Under the pieces are notes generated by a model that saw nothing but the letters and a program-made list of their open reading frames with translations, ran no database searches and was not told the origin of the DNA. Below, one piece after another: positions 11,060-20,694 of a DNA stretch of 64,000 nucleotides. How positions within the stretch are numbered: the first letter of the stretch is position 1; the number at the start of each line of letters is the position of its first letter. The position numbers were made by a program, and so were the translations under genes. This DNA comes from Phlebopus portentosus (lineage: Eukaryota > Basidiomycota > Agaricomycetes > Boletales > Boletinellaceae): assembly GCA_037892935.1 (NCBI GenBank), contig JAYXKI010000008.1:1922001-1986000 (forward strand). Reading direction: 5' to 3'.

Positions 11060-13996
11060 ATGTCCGGACTTTCCGTCGTTCCCCAGAACTCACGCCAGCT
11101 ACAGCCAGAGACTCGCGACGCTGGCACAAAGCTGAGATTCCAAATCGACGGGAAGATGAAGAAGGTGTTCTGTGATAACGATGGATCTATCTGGGTGGGT
11201 TACAACGTCTCGCAGCTGCCCGAACGACAGGACTCGACATTTCTCACCTTGGCGCAAGCGATGGTACCTCGCTTCTACAATGAACGATTCCCGTACATCT
11301 GTGCTGCTCTGGTCCCACGTGCACTGTCGGGAGATTTTCTGGATGTTTTCCGCAGATTCGAAATCGTGCCTTTTGATGGGCAGTACATTCTGTCTCCTTT
11401 CCAGGCCGATATATGGGAAGTCTACGAGCAATATACGTTTCGATTTTGCCAGAGCCTTGTGCAACAGATAACGACGCCGCTTGGGTTTGCTGTTCCAATA
11501 TTGCCTCGAAAGATCGGATATTTCGAGCTGGAGAGAACAGAGTCAGATTTGCTCAATCGCGCCAGAAGAGTTCGACGAGCATTTTGCATTCTTTTCGGCA
11601 TGGCGACATACCTCATTGCCCTTGTGCCGGATTGGAAGAAGATAGCAAAAGATGCCAGAATTCCAGAGGAGTGGCTTGAAGGGCTGGAAAAATCTCCAAT
11701 CGCCAATTTCGACATCAAGGAGGGGCGAGTCGGAGCATTTATCGATTTTTCCGAGAGCACCGCAGAGCTTCGCAATCTACCACGATTAATACAAAAACAT
11801 ATCCCGTTCTGGATTTTCTGGGGTGACGGGACGACGTATCGTCCGCCCCTTCAAGATAAATTCGAAATCGGTATTACCGAGTTATTTAGACCAAGTAGCG
11901 ACGAAGTGCGACTGGCCAAAGAGTCCGCGCGTCTGACCAAGACCTTTTTCAATATCGACTTGCCCGACTATTCAACGTCTTGGGACTTGGACTGTGACTA
12001 CGCACCAAAGAGCGCATCTCAGACAGAGTCGCCGAAGAATCTCTCATCTCTATCGCGCCGAGCCGTTAATCCGGAGAACGCCACCGTAGCTGAGCCGCCG
12101 TCACGGTTTATCGAGAGCCATGTCCTCCCCATTGAACCTTACTCCGGATATGTTCCCTGCAAACCCGGACAAGTAGAAAAGGAGTCGCGTCAACTTCCCT
12201 CTGAATCCCCCGAACAATTCTGGGCAAGACAGCACTCCGAAGACGAGGCGAAACTCAGTAACATGACAGAGGCCGAGCGGAAACGCCTTAAAAATGAAAG
12301 GGATGGCTATCGTATCACAAAAAAATCGAGGGTGTATCACTGGGAGAAGTTTTCATGGGGATACGTCCGCCGTAGGGTAGGCAGGGAGGAATTCGAAGAT
12401 TATTCACGATATCCGCTGACGCAGATGCGTTTCTCCGTCACGCGAAACGAGTGGGACATTTGTAGTGACTTCGGCGCAGATGATAAGCCTTTCTCTCCGT
12501 ATCCTGACTCGGATGACAGCTGTGACTATCCGAAGCTCCAGCGTCCTGTGAAGCAGATTGATCATCTTCAATTGCCTCGTGAAGACAGAAAATTGGACAA
12601 ACAAACTCCAGTGTCGGTACCGGAAGAAGACGGAGAGATATTAGAGTCTGATTATGTCCCTGTGTATGCCGATGGACCCTCGCCAGACGAGATAGTCGTG
12701 ATCACGAAGCGCTTCCAGGAAGCTATGAAGGGCAGATATACGATCCGCCCTGAGGTCAAAGTTAGAGAGCTTGCTGATGTGGCGTTAGATAAGATGCTTT
12801 ATTATCGGTATGGTCTGCTCCTTCGCAATGTGCATTCTATTATTCCTGCTAAGGATGGAGTGGACGAGGCCATAGCTGAGAGAGCGTGGGCGACCACACG
12901 TGGCATTCTCTACGACGCCGAGTCGTCGACCGATAGCTTCTCCCTCCAAGAAATGCTCGGCATCACTCATTTCGTTAGCCTCCTCCTTGAAAACTCGCCA
13001 TTACCCGCAACTGTCATAGATGTACATCCCCAGAACTTCGACTCACCAGTTGCTCGGGAAATGCGAAGTCTCTCATCTACTCTTCATCTCCAGAAATGCA
13101 CCCTAGATCGAGTAGTTTATCTGCTGCGGTTGGATGATTCGGGGTCGATTGTTGCATTAGAAGAGCCTTCCTTGGTTGTAGAAGTACTTAGGCGTGGGGT
13201 CGACTCTCTTCATAACGGACGCTTCGACATGACAAGTCTCGTTCGACTCTTCGCTCATCGAGGCTCGCCTTTTCGTACTTTGTGCTTTGTCAAAGAGCCT
13301 AGTATCAGACTACAACCGCCACTGTGGGAGCTTGGGTATCGTACTCTTGACGAAGAGCCTGGCGCATACGCTTACGCTCAATACGAAAAACTGCTCCAAA
13401 CTTTCATGCGCCAGCCTCAATCACGTTCCGCATTTGGCCTCGGTGGGCCAGTCTGGCGCGCTATCACGGAAGTACACGGTCTGGGTGATATTGTAACACG
13501 GCCATCTGAAGATGTCAGCAGTTTCGGACGAAGCTTTACGTTAGTCAATGGGGATATCCTTTGGGAGGATTTCCTGACAGAATCTGAGCTCCTTTTCTTG
13601 TGCGGGACGTATAAAGTTAGAAAAGGTTTTGTTTCTGCCCTTTTCTTTCTGCAATATAATGTATTAACTGAAGACGCCTTAGGGAGTAATGACATGCTCT
13701 ACTCATGGTGGCCGTCGCCGAAACAGTGGGAAACAGCTACTTCGAACGTCAGGTATTGGAGTCCAGGAAATGAACGCTGGTTCATGACCCGGCTTCATGA
13801 CATTCGCAACGGAAGAGCCACCTGGGTTCACATGCCTAAATGGCCCCAGAAATTGAAGACCAATAAGAAGACCAAGTGCCTCATGGAGAAGAACCGATCC
13901 AGTTGTGAAACATTTCTTGAACATAGTGAGTTATTGAACTACTTAACCGGCCGGTTCGAAGACTTATCTGAATCTAAAGTATTAGCTGCGCATTAG
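11060..13996 (+). CDS. Uncharacterised 978-residue protein, large agaricomycete family
   Basis: A single uninterrupted exon, intact from ATG to TAG. The protein has three regions. Residues 1 to about 320 are hydrophobic-aromatic with many Trp/Tyr/Phe (for example PFWIFWGDGTTYRPP). A charged middle (about 370-480) contains EQFWARQHSEDEAKL and ERKRLKNERDGY followed by KKSRVYHWEKFSWGYVRRRV. The C-terminal part (about 540-978) has GILYDAESS and WWPSP segments. I recognise the pattern FWARQ...HWEKF...V.R.....Y as typical of a high-copy family of about 1,000-residue proteins in mushroom genomes that lacks a known domain or function. No signal peptide or clear membrane helix was seen. Because copies are usually dispersed and this one sits among transposon genes with shared palindromes upstream, it may be element-borne cargo. 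It could equally be a fast-evolving host family. Confidence 0.8.
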   Translation: MSGLSVVPQNSRQLQPETRDAGTKLRFQIDGKMKKVFCDNDGSIWVGYNVSQLPERQDSTFLTLAQAMVPRFYNERFPYICAALVPRALSGDFLDVFRRFEIVPFDGQYILSPFQADIWEVYEQYTFRFCQSLVQQITTPLGFAVPILPRKIGYFELERTESDLLNRARRVRRAFCILFGMATYLIALVPDWKKIAKDARIPEEWLEGLEKSPIANFDIKEGRVGAFIDFSESTAELRNLPRLIQKHIPFWIFWGDGTTYRPPLQDKFEIGITELFRPSSDEVRLAKESARLTKTFFNIDLPDYSTSWDLDCDYAPKSASQTESPKNLSSLSRRAVNPENATVAEPPSRFIESHVLPIEPYSGYVPCKPGQVEKESRQLPSESPEQFWARQHSEDEAKLSNMTEAERKRLKNERDGYRITKKSRVYHWEKFSWGYVRRRVGREEFEDYSRYPLTQMRFSVTRNEWDICSDFGADDKPFSPYPDSDDSCDYPKLQRPVKQIDHLQLPREDRKLDKQTPVSVPEEDGEILESDYVPVYADGPSPDEIVVITKRFQEAMKGRYTIRPEVKVRELADVALDKMLYYRYGLLLRNVHSIIPAKDGVDEAIAERAWATTRGILYDAESSTDSFSLQEMLGITHFVSLLLENSPLPATVIDVHPQNFDSPVAREMRSLSSTLHLQKCTLDRVVYLLRLDDSGSIVALEEPSLVVEVLRRGVDSLHNGRFDMTSLVRLFAHRGSPFRTLCFVKEPSIRLQPPLWELGYRTLDEEPGAYAYAQYEKLLQTFMRQPQSRSAFGLGGPVWRAITEVHGLGDIVTRPSEDVSSFGRSFTLVNGDILWEDFLTESELLFLCGTYKVRKGFVSALFFLQYNVLTEDALGSNDMLYSWWPSPKQWETATSNVRYWSPGNERWFMTRLHDIRNGRATWVHMPKWPQKLKTNKKTKCLMEKNRSSCETFLEHSELLNYLTGRFEDLSESKVLAAH

Positions 13997-14152
13997 GTTG
14001 CAAATCCTCCCACTCGTTTCATATATATGATTTGTCCTGTTCTATTACATGTAGCTTGAATTAGTAAAGTCACGATGTGTCTTATGCGTTGTAAAAAATC
14101 TAATGTGTGATATACTGATGTTTCTCAACCTGTGGTCAATCAATGTCGCATA
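13997..14152. other. 3' flank of the 978-residue gene
   Basis: A short AT-rich 3' region with TATATATGA soon after the stop. No poly(A) signal can be assigned with confidence. Confidence 0.4.
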
Positions 14153-14285
14153 CAGGTGTGTCAAGAAAGTGTTCGGCACCCCTTATTTTGGAAAGTGATC
14201 GGCGCAGATGATAATAAATTTCTGCGAGAGACTGATGAGCTAAGCGATCCGCAGCGATCGGCGCTCGGACCCTGGCTGCCGAGCG
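14153..14285. mobile_element. Remnant transposon end and shared 62-bp segment
   Basis: The sequence begins TACAGGTGTGTCAAGAAAGTGTTCGG, which resembles the MITE end TACAGGTGGGTAACAAAAGTGTTCG at 24250 and is typical of TA-inserting mariner-like ends. The stretch from about 14223 (GCGAGAGACTGATGAGCTAAGCG... to CTGGCTGCCGAGCG) is the reverse complement of 60424-60490, so a dispersed repeat lies at both places. Confidence 0.55.
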
Positions 14286-14289
14286 TGAG

Positions 14290-14759
14290 CTGCTATTTAG
14301 ACCTGGGATAAATTCATAACTAAATGACAAATGAAATTTGAAATAGCAAAAGGGATTAAATTAAAAGTAAAGTCATGTGAGAAATGCGTAATGAAATTTG
14401 AAATCTCATAAAGGAAAAGATGCTTGCATTTCTCCATGTGCGATATTTTAAATTATCCCAAGGGAGACATTTGAAGTTTCTTTTGTAATCTTGTCAAAAG
14501 AAATAACTTGCATTGACCGCACAAGTTATTTCTTCCTTGCTTCCTTGACAAGATTACAAAAGAAACTTCAAATGTCTCCCTTGGGATAATTTAAAATATC
14601 GCACATGGAGAAATGCAAGCATCTTTTCCTTTATGAGATTTCAAATTTCATTATGCATTTCTCACATGACTTTACTTGTAATTTAATCCCTTTTGCTATT
14701 TCAAATTTCATTTGTCATTTAGTTATGAATTTATCCCAGGGCCCAGGTCTAAATAACAG
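14290..14759. repeat. Foldback element FB3
   Basis: An almost perfect palindrome of about 470 bp with its centre near 14523. The arms start CTGCTATTTAGACCTGGGAT and end with the complement, where the right arm has an extra CCCAGG. Arm sequences include GAGACATTTGAAGTTTCTT and TGCTTGCATTTCTCCATG, unlike FB1 and FB2, so this is a different family. The loop is about 20 bp. It would form a strong hairpin if transcribed. Confidence 0.9.
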
Positions 14760-14897
14760 TTTGCCTGCTGTGCATGTGATGTGATGGTCTTGTCGTGATT
14801 CTCACGTGATGCGCGTGCCACATCCCGTGACTTCAATTTGCAGATCTCGGTCGCGCGCATTTCTTCCCTCCAACTACATCCATGTAGTTCACGGAAG

Positions 14898-15020
14898 GAG
14901 CCCTGGTTTAACTCGGGCTTCTTCTTGTCATAGCATCTATGAGGTCTATCCAGAGCTCTGGTATAATCATGGCGTCTTTGTGACTATCTTGGCTCGGAGC
15001 CCTGGTTTAACTTGGGCTCC
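14898..15020. promoter_or_regulatory. Two GGTTTAA-core palindromes upstream of the 15.4 kb gene
   Basis: Sites at 14898-14921 (GAGCCC-TGGTTTAACTC-GGGCTTC) and 14996-15020 (GGAGCCC-TGGTTTAACTT-GGGCTCC, perfect 7-bp arms). They are in the same orientation, 98 bp apart. A paralogous gene 5' end at 30148-30474 also has a pair of such sites upstream, 51 bp apart, which supports a link with this gene family. Confidence 0.6.
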
Positions 15021-15396
15021 TTTGTGAGTATTATGGCCTTGCTGGTCAGCGAACCACAGTCACCGACAGCGGAACTACGTTTCGGCCGGTATATAGAGTA
15101 TTGTTCTTAGCTTGGAGATCTTTAGACTCAATGATCCGGCTTAATGGCTCAAACTCCTTTAATGATCTCTTTGGTTAAGGGTCGGACATGCGGTCTGGTG
15201 TTCCACGTGTCGGACAATACTCATGTCGGCTTGTTGTGTATCTCAAAGAAAAGTCTAGGTGAGCCTCAGCATTTTCTTTCTGCTTCGTCCTGGGACCGAT
15301 ATCTTCCTTTTGATATCCGCCTTCTCTTCGACATCCCCTCTCCTCGTAAACGCAGTTCGAGCCGGACATTTTCGATCATCAGAAGTGACTTTTGAG

Positions 15397-16371
15397 ATGC
15401 GGCCTTCCCACCATCGTAATGACTTGCGGGATAAAGGCGACGACCATATTGGAAGTCAAATGGATGTGGACAGCGACGAGGGACAGAGGGATGGCGAGGT
15501 GTATGAGCCGAGCGACGAATACGAATTAAGCGACGAATCGAGCGACGAGTACGAGTCCAGTGACGGGTACGAGTCTAGCGCAAGCTCTTCGTTGATTCGT
15601 AAGCCGCCTGGCGAAGTTGGCAGACCTGGGAGAGGGGGCTATAATCTTCAGGCTGTGTTGCGCAACTATGGCTGGAGTACAAAGAGCTTCGAGAAAAAGA
15701 GAGTACGTGATAATCCTCCATCTGTTCCTAAACGGTTCTAATCGCCAGCCTGTAGGAATACATTTTCAAACTTATTGACAAACACCTCGACACTGGACTG
15801 TCGTTCATATATCAAGACGATGAAGCGGTGCAGACTGTCGTCGATGCTGTAAGTACTCTATGTTGCTCCACATATAATCAATGGCGGTCATTTAATCGGT
15901 CTTTGATAGGCCACAAAGCACTTTCCTCAGTTCAAGGATTTCAAGAACGCTTGGCCAATATTGGACTTCTGCAAAATGCGTTTGAAGTATACCGCTAGCA
16001 GATCCAGGCGAAAAGCTGAAAGACTCGCCGCAGATATGTTTGACGCTCAGCAGGTGAAATTCAGTTTGTTTCGCATTGTCGATGCTTCATTAACGATGAA
16101 TAAAGAGTATTCGGAGGCGTTCCTGTCGCTGCGTGCGCTCGTGCCGCGCATGATTATTATAGAGTCCTTGCTCGTTCGACGTTACCTCGAATTGAGTACG
16201 AATGTTTTTACGCAAACTCATGAAATATATTTTCTTGAGAACAACATTCTGCGATCGCGGGGATGTATCATAAATATATATGGATATTATCTGATACGAG
16301 CTTACGACGGTGTAGTACGTGGAAGTCCGAGTGAGAAGTCGATAGCAATTGAAAGAGATCGATTTACATAG
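15397..16371 (+). CDS. Uncharacterised acidic N-terminus protein of the 15-20 kb module
   Basis: Exons 15397-15702, 15756-15848 and 15910 onward are joined by GT-AG introns of 53 and 61 nt. The N-terminus is rich in Ser/Asp/Glu (repeated SDEYE and SSDGYE). A conserved-looking segment follows: YNLQAVLRNYGWSTKSFEKK, then FKLIDKHLDTGLSF, then a basic region DFCKMRLKYTASRSRRKAER. Reading remains open to 16371, but the last 80 codons (from about 16130) look less protein-like, and another intron or an earlier end is possible. A truncated relative lies at 30148-30474. I know no function. The acidic-then-basic layout suggests a nuclear protein, which is inference only. Confidence 0.55.
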
Positions 16372-16433
16372 AACAAATATTGGAGGAAACAGACGAAAGA
16401 TCAAGAACTTCGCTCATCAGATACCCCTTCAAA

Positions 16434-17011
16434 TCAATGCAAGCGCTTCGTAAACTCCGCCTTCTTTGAAACTCCTTTGCGTCGATGCCGAAGTTCGGCA
16501 AATCTAGGATTCGAAGGAACTTTGTCAGCTCCCGAATCAATCTGGGAACGTGAAGCTCGCCTTTTCATGACATAGTCCACAAGTTCTCCGTCGTCCGGGC
16601 GCAAGTTAACATATGGCCTTGTTTCACTGGCCCCCCTCCTCATGATCAACGCATCACCATAAAACACCTTTCCGATGCTCGCATTTCGCGGAAGCCGTTT
16701 GTGGTTTTTAAAAAATACTGTAAAATGATGAACTTCTCGGGCGGTACGAAGAACAATAAAAGCATCGTGGATATAAGGCTGTAGAGCCATATCGTCCAGG
16801 ACAACTTCGGCTGACGGAAACATGACCCCATTACCGACGCGCGTAGGAACGCCGACATTACGTGGCCTTGTCGTTCGAGAGGAATACAACCTGGATCGCA
16901 GGGATACCGTCGGGCCCTGAAAAAGATCAGTATGCCGTTGCAGATCTAGATCATACAAACATGCAGACTCACTTCTATTCTCGGATCTGGACGAATACGC
17001 GAAATCGGCAT
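16434..17011 (-). CDS. Uncharacterised basic protein, divergent partner of the 17.7 kb gene
   Basis: The main exon runs from about 16919 to 16434. An intron with donor GTGAGT and acceptor TTTTTCAG separates it from a short first exon MPISRIRPDPRIE starting near 17011. The protein is about 170 residues. The middle is hydrophobic (SAEVVLDDMALQPYIHDAFI). A segment shared with the fragment at 9825-10100 (KRLPRNASIGKVFYGDALI...LVDYVMKRRA) comes next, and the tail is Lys/Arg-rich (ELRHRRKGVSKKAEFTKRLH). No domain is recognised. Its start faces that of the next gene across about 650 bp, so the two may share control. Confidence 0.6.
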
Positions 17012-17329
17012 TATCAAAACGGTGTTCGGTGTTTCAATGGACGACAAGACGAATGAAATCGAGGGCGATGTAGATGAAGTACGGAGATGAGTGGGCGACC
17101 TTTTATCATGACGAATGAACCGTTTTTTTTTCGAGTCTTTTTTTCTTTTCTTTTTGTATCAGGATCGGGATAAAAAAGATATCAAAGACTCAGAAAGAGA
17201 TTGATCATGAGTAGCTAGTCTCGAATGATTGCTTTGAACTACATGACACGAAAACGAGGCATTGATGAAGTAGTCTAACCAGAAGTGTAAAGGCATGCAG
17301 AGTTCATATTGCATCGTACCGATCGACGA

Positions 17330-17520
17330 TCTGATCGGGATCCAGAGATGCATGCACACTTGGTATGCAGCTCGCTCGCGATCGCTTGATGCAAAGGCCT
17401 TGCTTTCACAAAGAGCGATTTATTTTGAAGACGCGGCTTCTCGTTTGACGTAAAGGCTTTGTTATCACAAAGAACAATCCAACTTGAAGATTGTCTAGCG
17501 AAATGGTTTACTTGGCCCAG
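17330..17520. repeat. Short tandem duplication in the divergent promoter region
   Basis: Two imperfect copies of an approximately 65-bp unit built on AAAGGCYTTG(C/T)T(T/A)TCACAAAGARC lie between the two divergent genes (near 17392 and 17452). Such repeats in a bidirectional promoter may carry regulator sites. No factor is assigned. Confidence 0.5.
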
Positions 17521-17585
17521 ACAAGTTGAGTCTCGATTTCTTTCACATGTGAACGACATTCGGGCGCGTAAGCGCCTCTGCTATC

Positions 17586-17593
17586 TATAAAGG
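17586..17593 (+). promoter_or_regulatory. TATA-like element before the 17.7 kb gene
   Basis: TATAAAGG lies about 70 bp before the ATG at 17660. The spacing and sequence fit a fungal TATA box, with transcription starting about 30-40 bp later. Confidence 0.4.
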
Positions 17594-17659
17594 ATACTTC
17601 ACACCAGGTCCCGCTGGAAATCAAATCACTCGAGGCTTTCTGGTTGAGTAGTGTATACA

Positions 17660-19972
17660 ATGGATTCGGTTATGGAAGTTGACGAGCATAGAGCTCCTGC
17701 CTCCACATCCGCAGTCTATTCCGCAGTCATGAGATCTGTTCCGCAAGCTGGCTTAAACTCTCGCGATGCCACAATCACGTCTAACAACTCAGTCTCAGTG
17801 CCTCTTCCTAATGCAAGCGTTCCCGAGGGCAACGCTCCTGCCTCGGCCGCTCTTAGAGGGGAAGCCGGTCCTACTTCGACTGATGTTCGAGAGCGCGTCG
17901 CTTCCTCGGCTGCTCCCGGCGACGAGATAGACCCCCCGCAACCACTGGGACTACTGGGAGCGAGAAGACACGAGATGCTTCCAACAATGAGGATAACGCA
18001 CCACAGAATCAAGTGAGTTTTCTGTCTTTCTTGAGCCTTCCTCTATCTCTGAGTATTGTTATAGACTTCTCAATTCACATTTTCAATGGCGAGAGACACA
18101 GTACCTCCGCAAGTTCGCTTCTCGATACCAGCAATAATTCCCATGTCTTGCCAGGTAAGAGCTCTGCCTCTGAACCTATAAGCTGATACGAGGATATTAA
18201 GGTGGAAGACAGTACAACATTTCGCCCCAAAAAGTATTTCAGAAGCATCGGAGGTCGAACGGGCTTGACGGCCATAGGTGATGACCGCATCGTAATGGAT
18301 AAAAGACAAGTTTCGGAGGAACAAGACCGCGTAAGTAGCTGCCTTTTCCGCAAAACAGAGCTTAACATAATCTCACCTGTAATAGGCACGCGTCTTGGAG
18401 AAAGAGCTTCAGAAAACTCAAAGACAGTTGCAGCAAGCGAAACGCCAACTCTTGGAAAGGGAGGAAATACGAGTGAGTTATGTGCAGCTTATCGAAATAA
18501 AGCTCACCACTGATTCGCCTGACATAGGCGCGGGGCTTGGAGGCACAGGTTACTCGGACACAGCAACTGCTTGCAGATGTGAGACGATCATTTTTTTTTC
18601 TCATTTTCTCCCCTAACTCACGGCCTCATTGGACTTAGTTCAGGTTTGAGGGCGTCCAAAGAAGCGAAGGACATTTTTCAGTACGTAGATCCGATCAGGA
18701 TGTATACACCATTGCTGACTTTTTCTATTGCTACTCAGAGCGGCCAAAGTCCTACAGACGGACGAGGCGGATGGACGGACATACGTACAAACGCGACGCA
18801 ACGTTGCAAGACGCAATATGCCTTTGAGAACGTGAGTTTCATATCTGCTTAAGTCTTCGCCTCATTCATCTGATAGAACGTGAAGTCGCCAGACAATAAC
18901 TGGTTGACGGGACTGGAAGGAATACCGATGAAAACTCCGAGGAAAAAGACCAAAGAATATAAAACACTCTGCGTGAGTTACCGAGTTAATGATCGCATAC
19001 TACGCTAAAAAGCAATTGAACCATTCCAGGCGTTCGTAAGATATGCTTTTCAGCACAAGTTTCCCAAGACCCCTAAAGAAACGGATTTCGAGCGCCACAT
19101 ACCGGCCGATGTTGACGATGTGAACAAATACGAGGTCGGCGAGCATACTGGCCCAGTTACCGACGACTTGCATATCGATGCTCTCAGCGGTCGATCTTCA
19201 GAATGGAATCGTCGAATCATCGACATCCTGTATCAGTGCATCCTCGACAAGCTGAATGTGGACAAGTTGGCGGATGATCAGGAGCAGATGTTCCGATCTC
19301 TGGTTTGCAAGAAGCTCCTTCGCGTGAAGGTCCATTGTAGGGCATCCGTGCAAAGACCGATGATAGACGGCAAGTTTGAATCCGAGGAGGAAGCCATTGC
19401 ACGTCGCGATGCCCAGAAGAAGCAGAAGAGCAAGCAGGATCGACACAACATGAGGCGACATACTGTGAGTCGACCGTTAAGAGCTGTCTCTTATAAAGAA
19501 CTCACATAAGTCATAGATCTTCGATCAGCGCATTAAGACCTGCAAAACCAAACTAATGGTGCTCCCGGAACCAGACAGGGATGTCTCGCCTTGGAATTTC
19601 CTTTACAACGTTTTGATGGCATACGGAGTTGAAGGAATGAGTTCTGACGAATCAGAGGACTCGAGTGTCGGAGCGAGAAGAACGATTTATCACGTCAAAG
19701 TTCTTGCTTGGCGCAAGGATATCGACAAGTATTTGGACTTCATCGATGCTCACCATATATATATCGTTTCCAAACGAGGCACACCTGGGAGGACGGATCG
19801 TAGGCGCGACCACACCTTTGCGAGCGATCGCGGAGCAAAGCCCGAACTTCCAAGGTCTTTCTATGACGAAATGTGGTTGGACGGGCCAGCACCGAAGCAA
19901 GCGATGATAAAAATGACTGTCTCCAAGAAAAATTTCGAATGGCTTAGAATCTTTGACACTCAAACGGAGTAG
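17660..19972 (+). CDS. Uncharacterised multi-exon protein with MSSDE C-terminal domain
   Basis: A gene of about nine exons with short GT-AG introns. Exon 1 encodes a Ser/Ala/Pro-rich low-complexity N-terminus. Small exons after 18387 give a coiled coil (LEKELQKTQRQLQQAKRQ...EIR, then LEAQVTRTQQLLAD). Further exons give a segment KTPRKKTKEYKTLC joined to AFVRYAFQHKFPKTPKETDF. The longest exon (19120 region) includes RIIDILYQCILDKLNVDKL and a Lys/Arg-rich stretch, and the last exon (from about 19518) contains YGVEGMSSDE, WRKDIDKYLDFID and KKNFEWLRIFD. The exon near 18066-18150 has a stop in the simplest frame, so part of the 5' model is uncertain. The C-terminal domain is repeated as a fragment at 10300-10640. 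I recognise MSSDE...W..DI...L..ID as a recurrent mushroom family without known function. Confidence 0.6.
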
Positions 19973-20203
19973 ACCGGATATATTCGTGTTATTCAATTGA
20001 CGTGTATGCACATATGATGATCAAATAATAAAGAGAACAATGATTTGAAAATAGGGACGAGTCTGACAGAGGAAGAGAGATTAGTGTAGCGCGATCTCGC
20101 AGCCTCAAGGCAATTAAATGACTACCTGAGTTTGACAGGAAGAAGATGTTTTGAAGTCATATGCATGCGATGCATATCACAAAGCAAAGGACAAAAGCAG
20201 CCT

Positions 20204-20357
20204 CGAGGCGATTAAACCGTCTCGCTGCGAGAATTGCATGATGTGACTCCCAGATAGAAAGGAAGAACTTGTTTTTGGAGTCGCGAGGTGCAAGTCAGGG
20301 GGGAGAGGGGTAAGGGACAAAAAGAATTGCCGACACTTCAAGGCGATTAAACCGCCT
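20204..20357. promoter_or_regulatory. Two GATTAAACC palindromes between module and transposase
   Basis: Sites at 20204-20224 (CGAGGCG-ATTAAAC-CGTCTCG, one G:T mismatch in the arm) and 20341-20357 (AGGCG-ATTAAAC-CGCCT, perfect 5-bp arms). In the second site the mismatched T of the first is C, which restores pairing. They lie in the 700-bp gap between the module and the Plavaka gene. Confidence 0.6.
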
Positions 20358-20544
20358 CGCTGCGCATTGCTAGAAAGGAACTATGTTGTGATCAATATCT
20401 CTTTTTATCGGCGACATCCGCATCACGTGCTAGATATGCTGTGATTCACCCGCGGCCGATTGGAACGACTCGGAGATTTTCACTTTCTTTACTTCTCCAT
20501 CTTCATAAATGGCGGGTCACTTATATCTCGGTATCTCTCAACGG

Positions 20545-20568
20545 GGGCCCTGGTTTAACTTGGGCTTC
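20545..20568. promoter_or_regulatory. GGTTTAA palindrome upstream of Plavaka copy 1
   Basis: GGGCCC-TGGTTTAACTT-GGGCTTC lies about 130 bp before the first ATG of the transposase. It is nearly identical to the two sites upstream of the 15.4 kb gene, although the genes are unrelated. Confidence 0.6.
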
Positions 20569-20694
20569 CTACTGTCGACAAATCATCGGAGACGCGATTG
20601 TACTGGGATTTCGTTTGAGCCTTCTGTCCAATCTTGATCACTTTCGGTCTATATCCCCAAACCCAGCTGGATCACTCCCCCGGTCACTGCTCCA

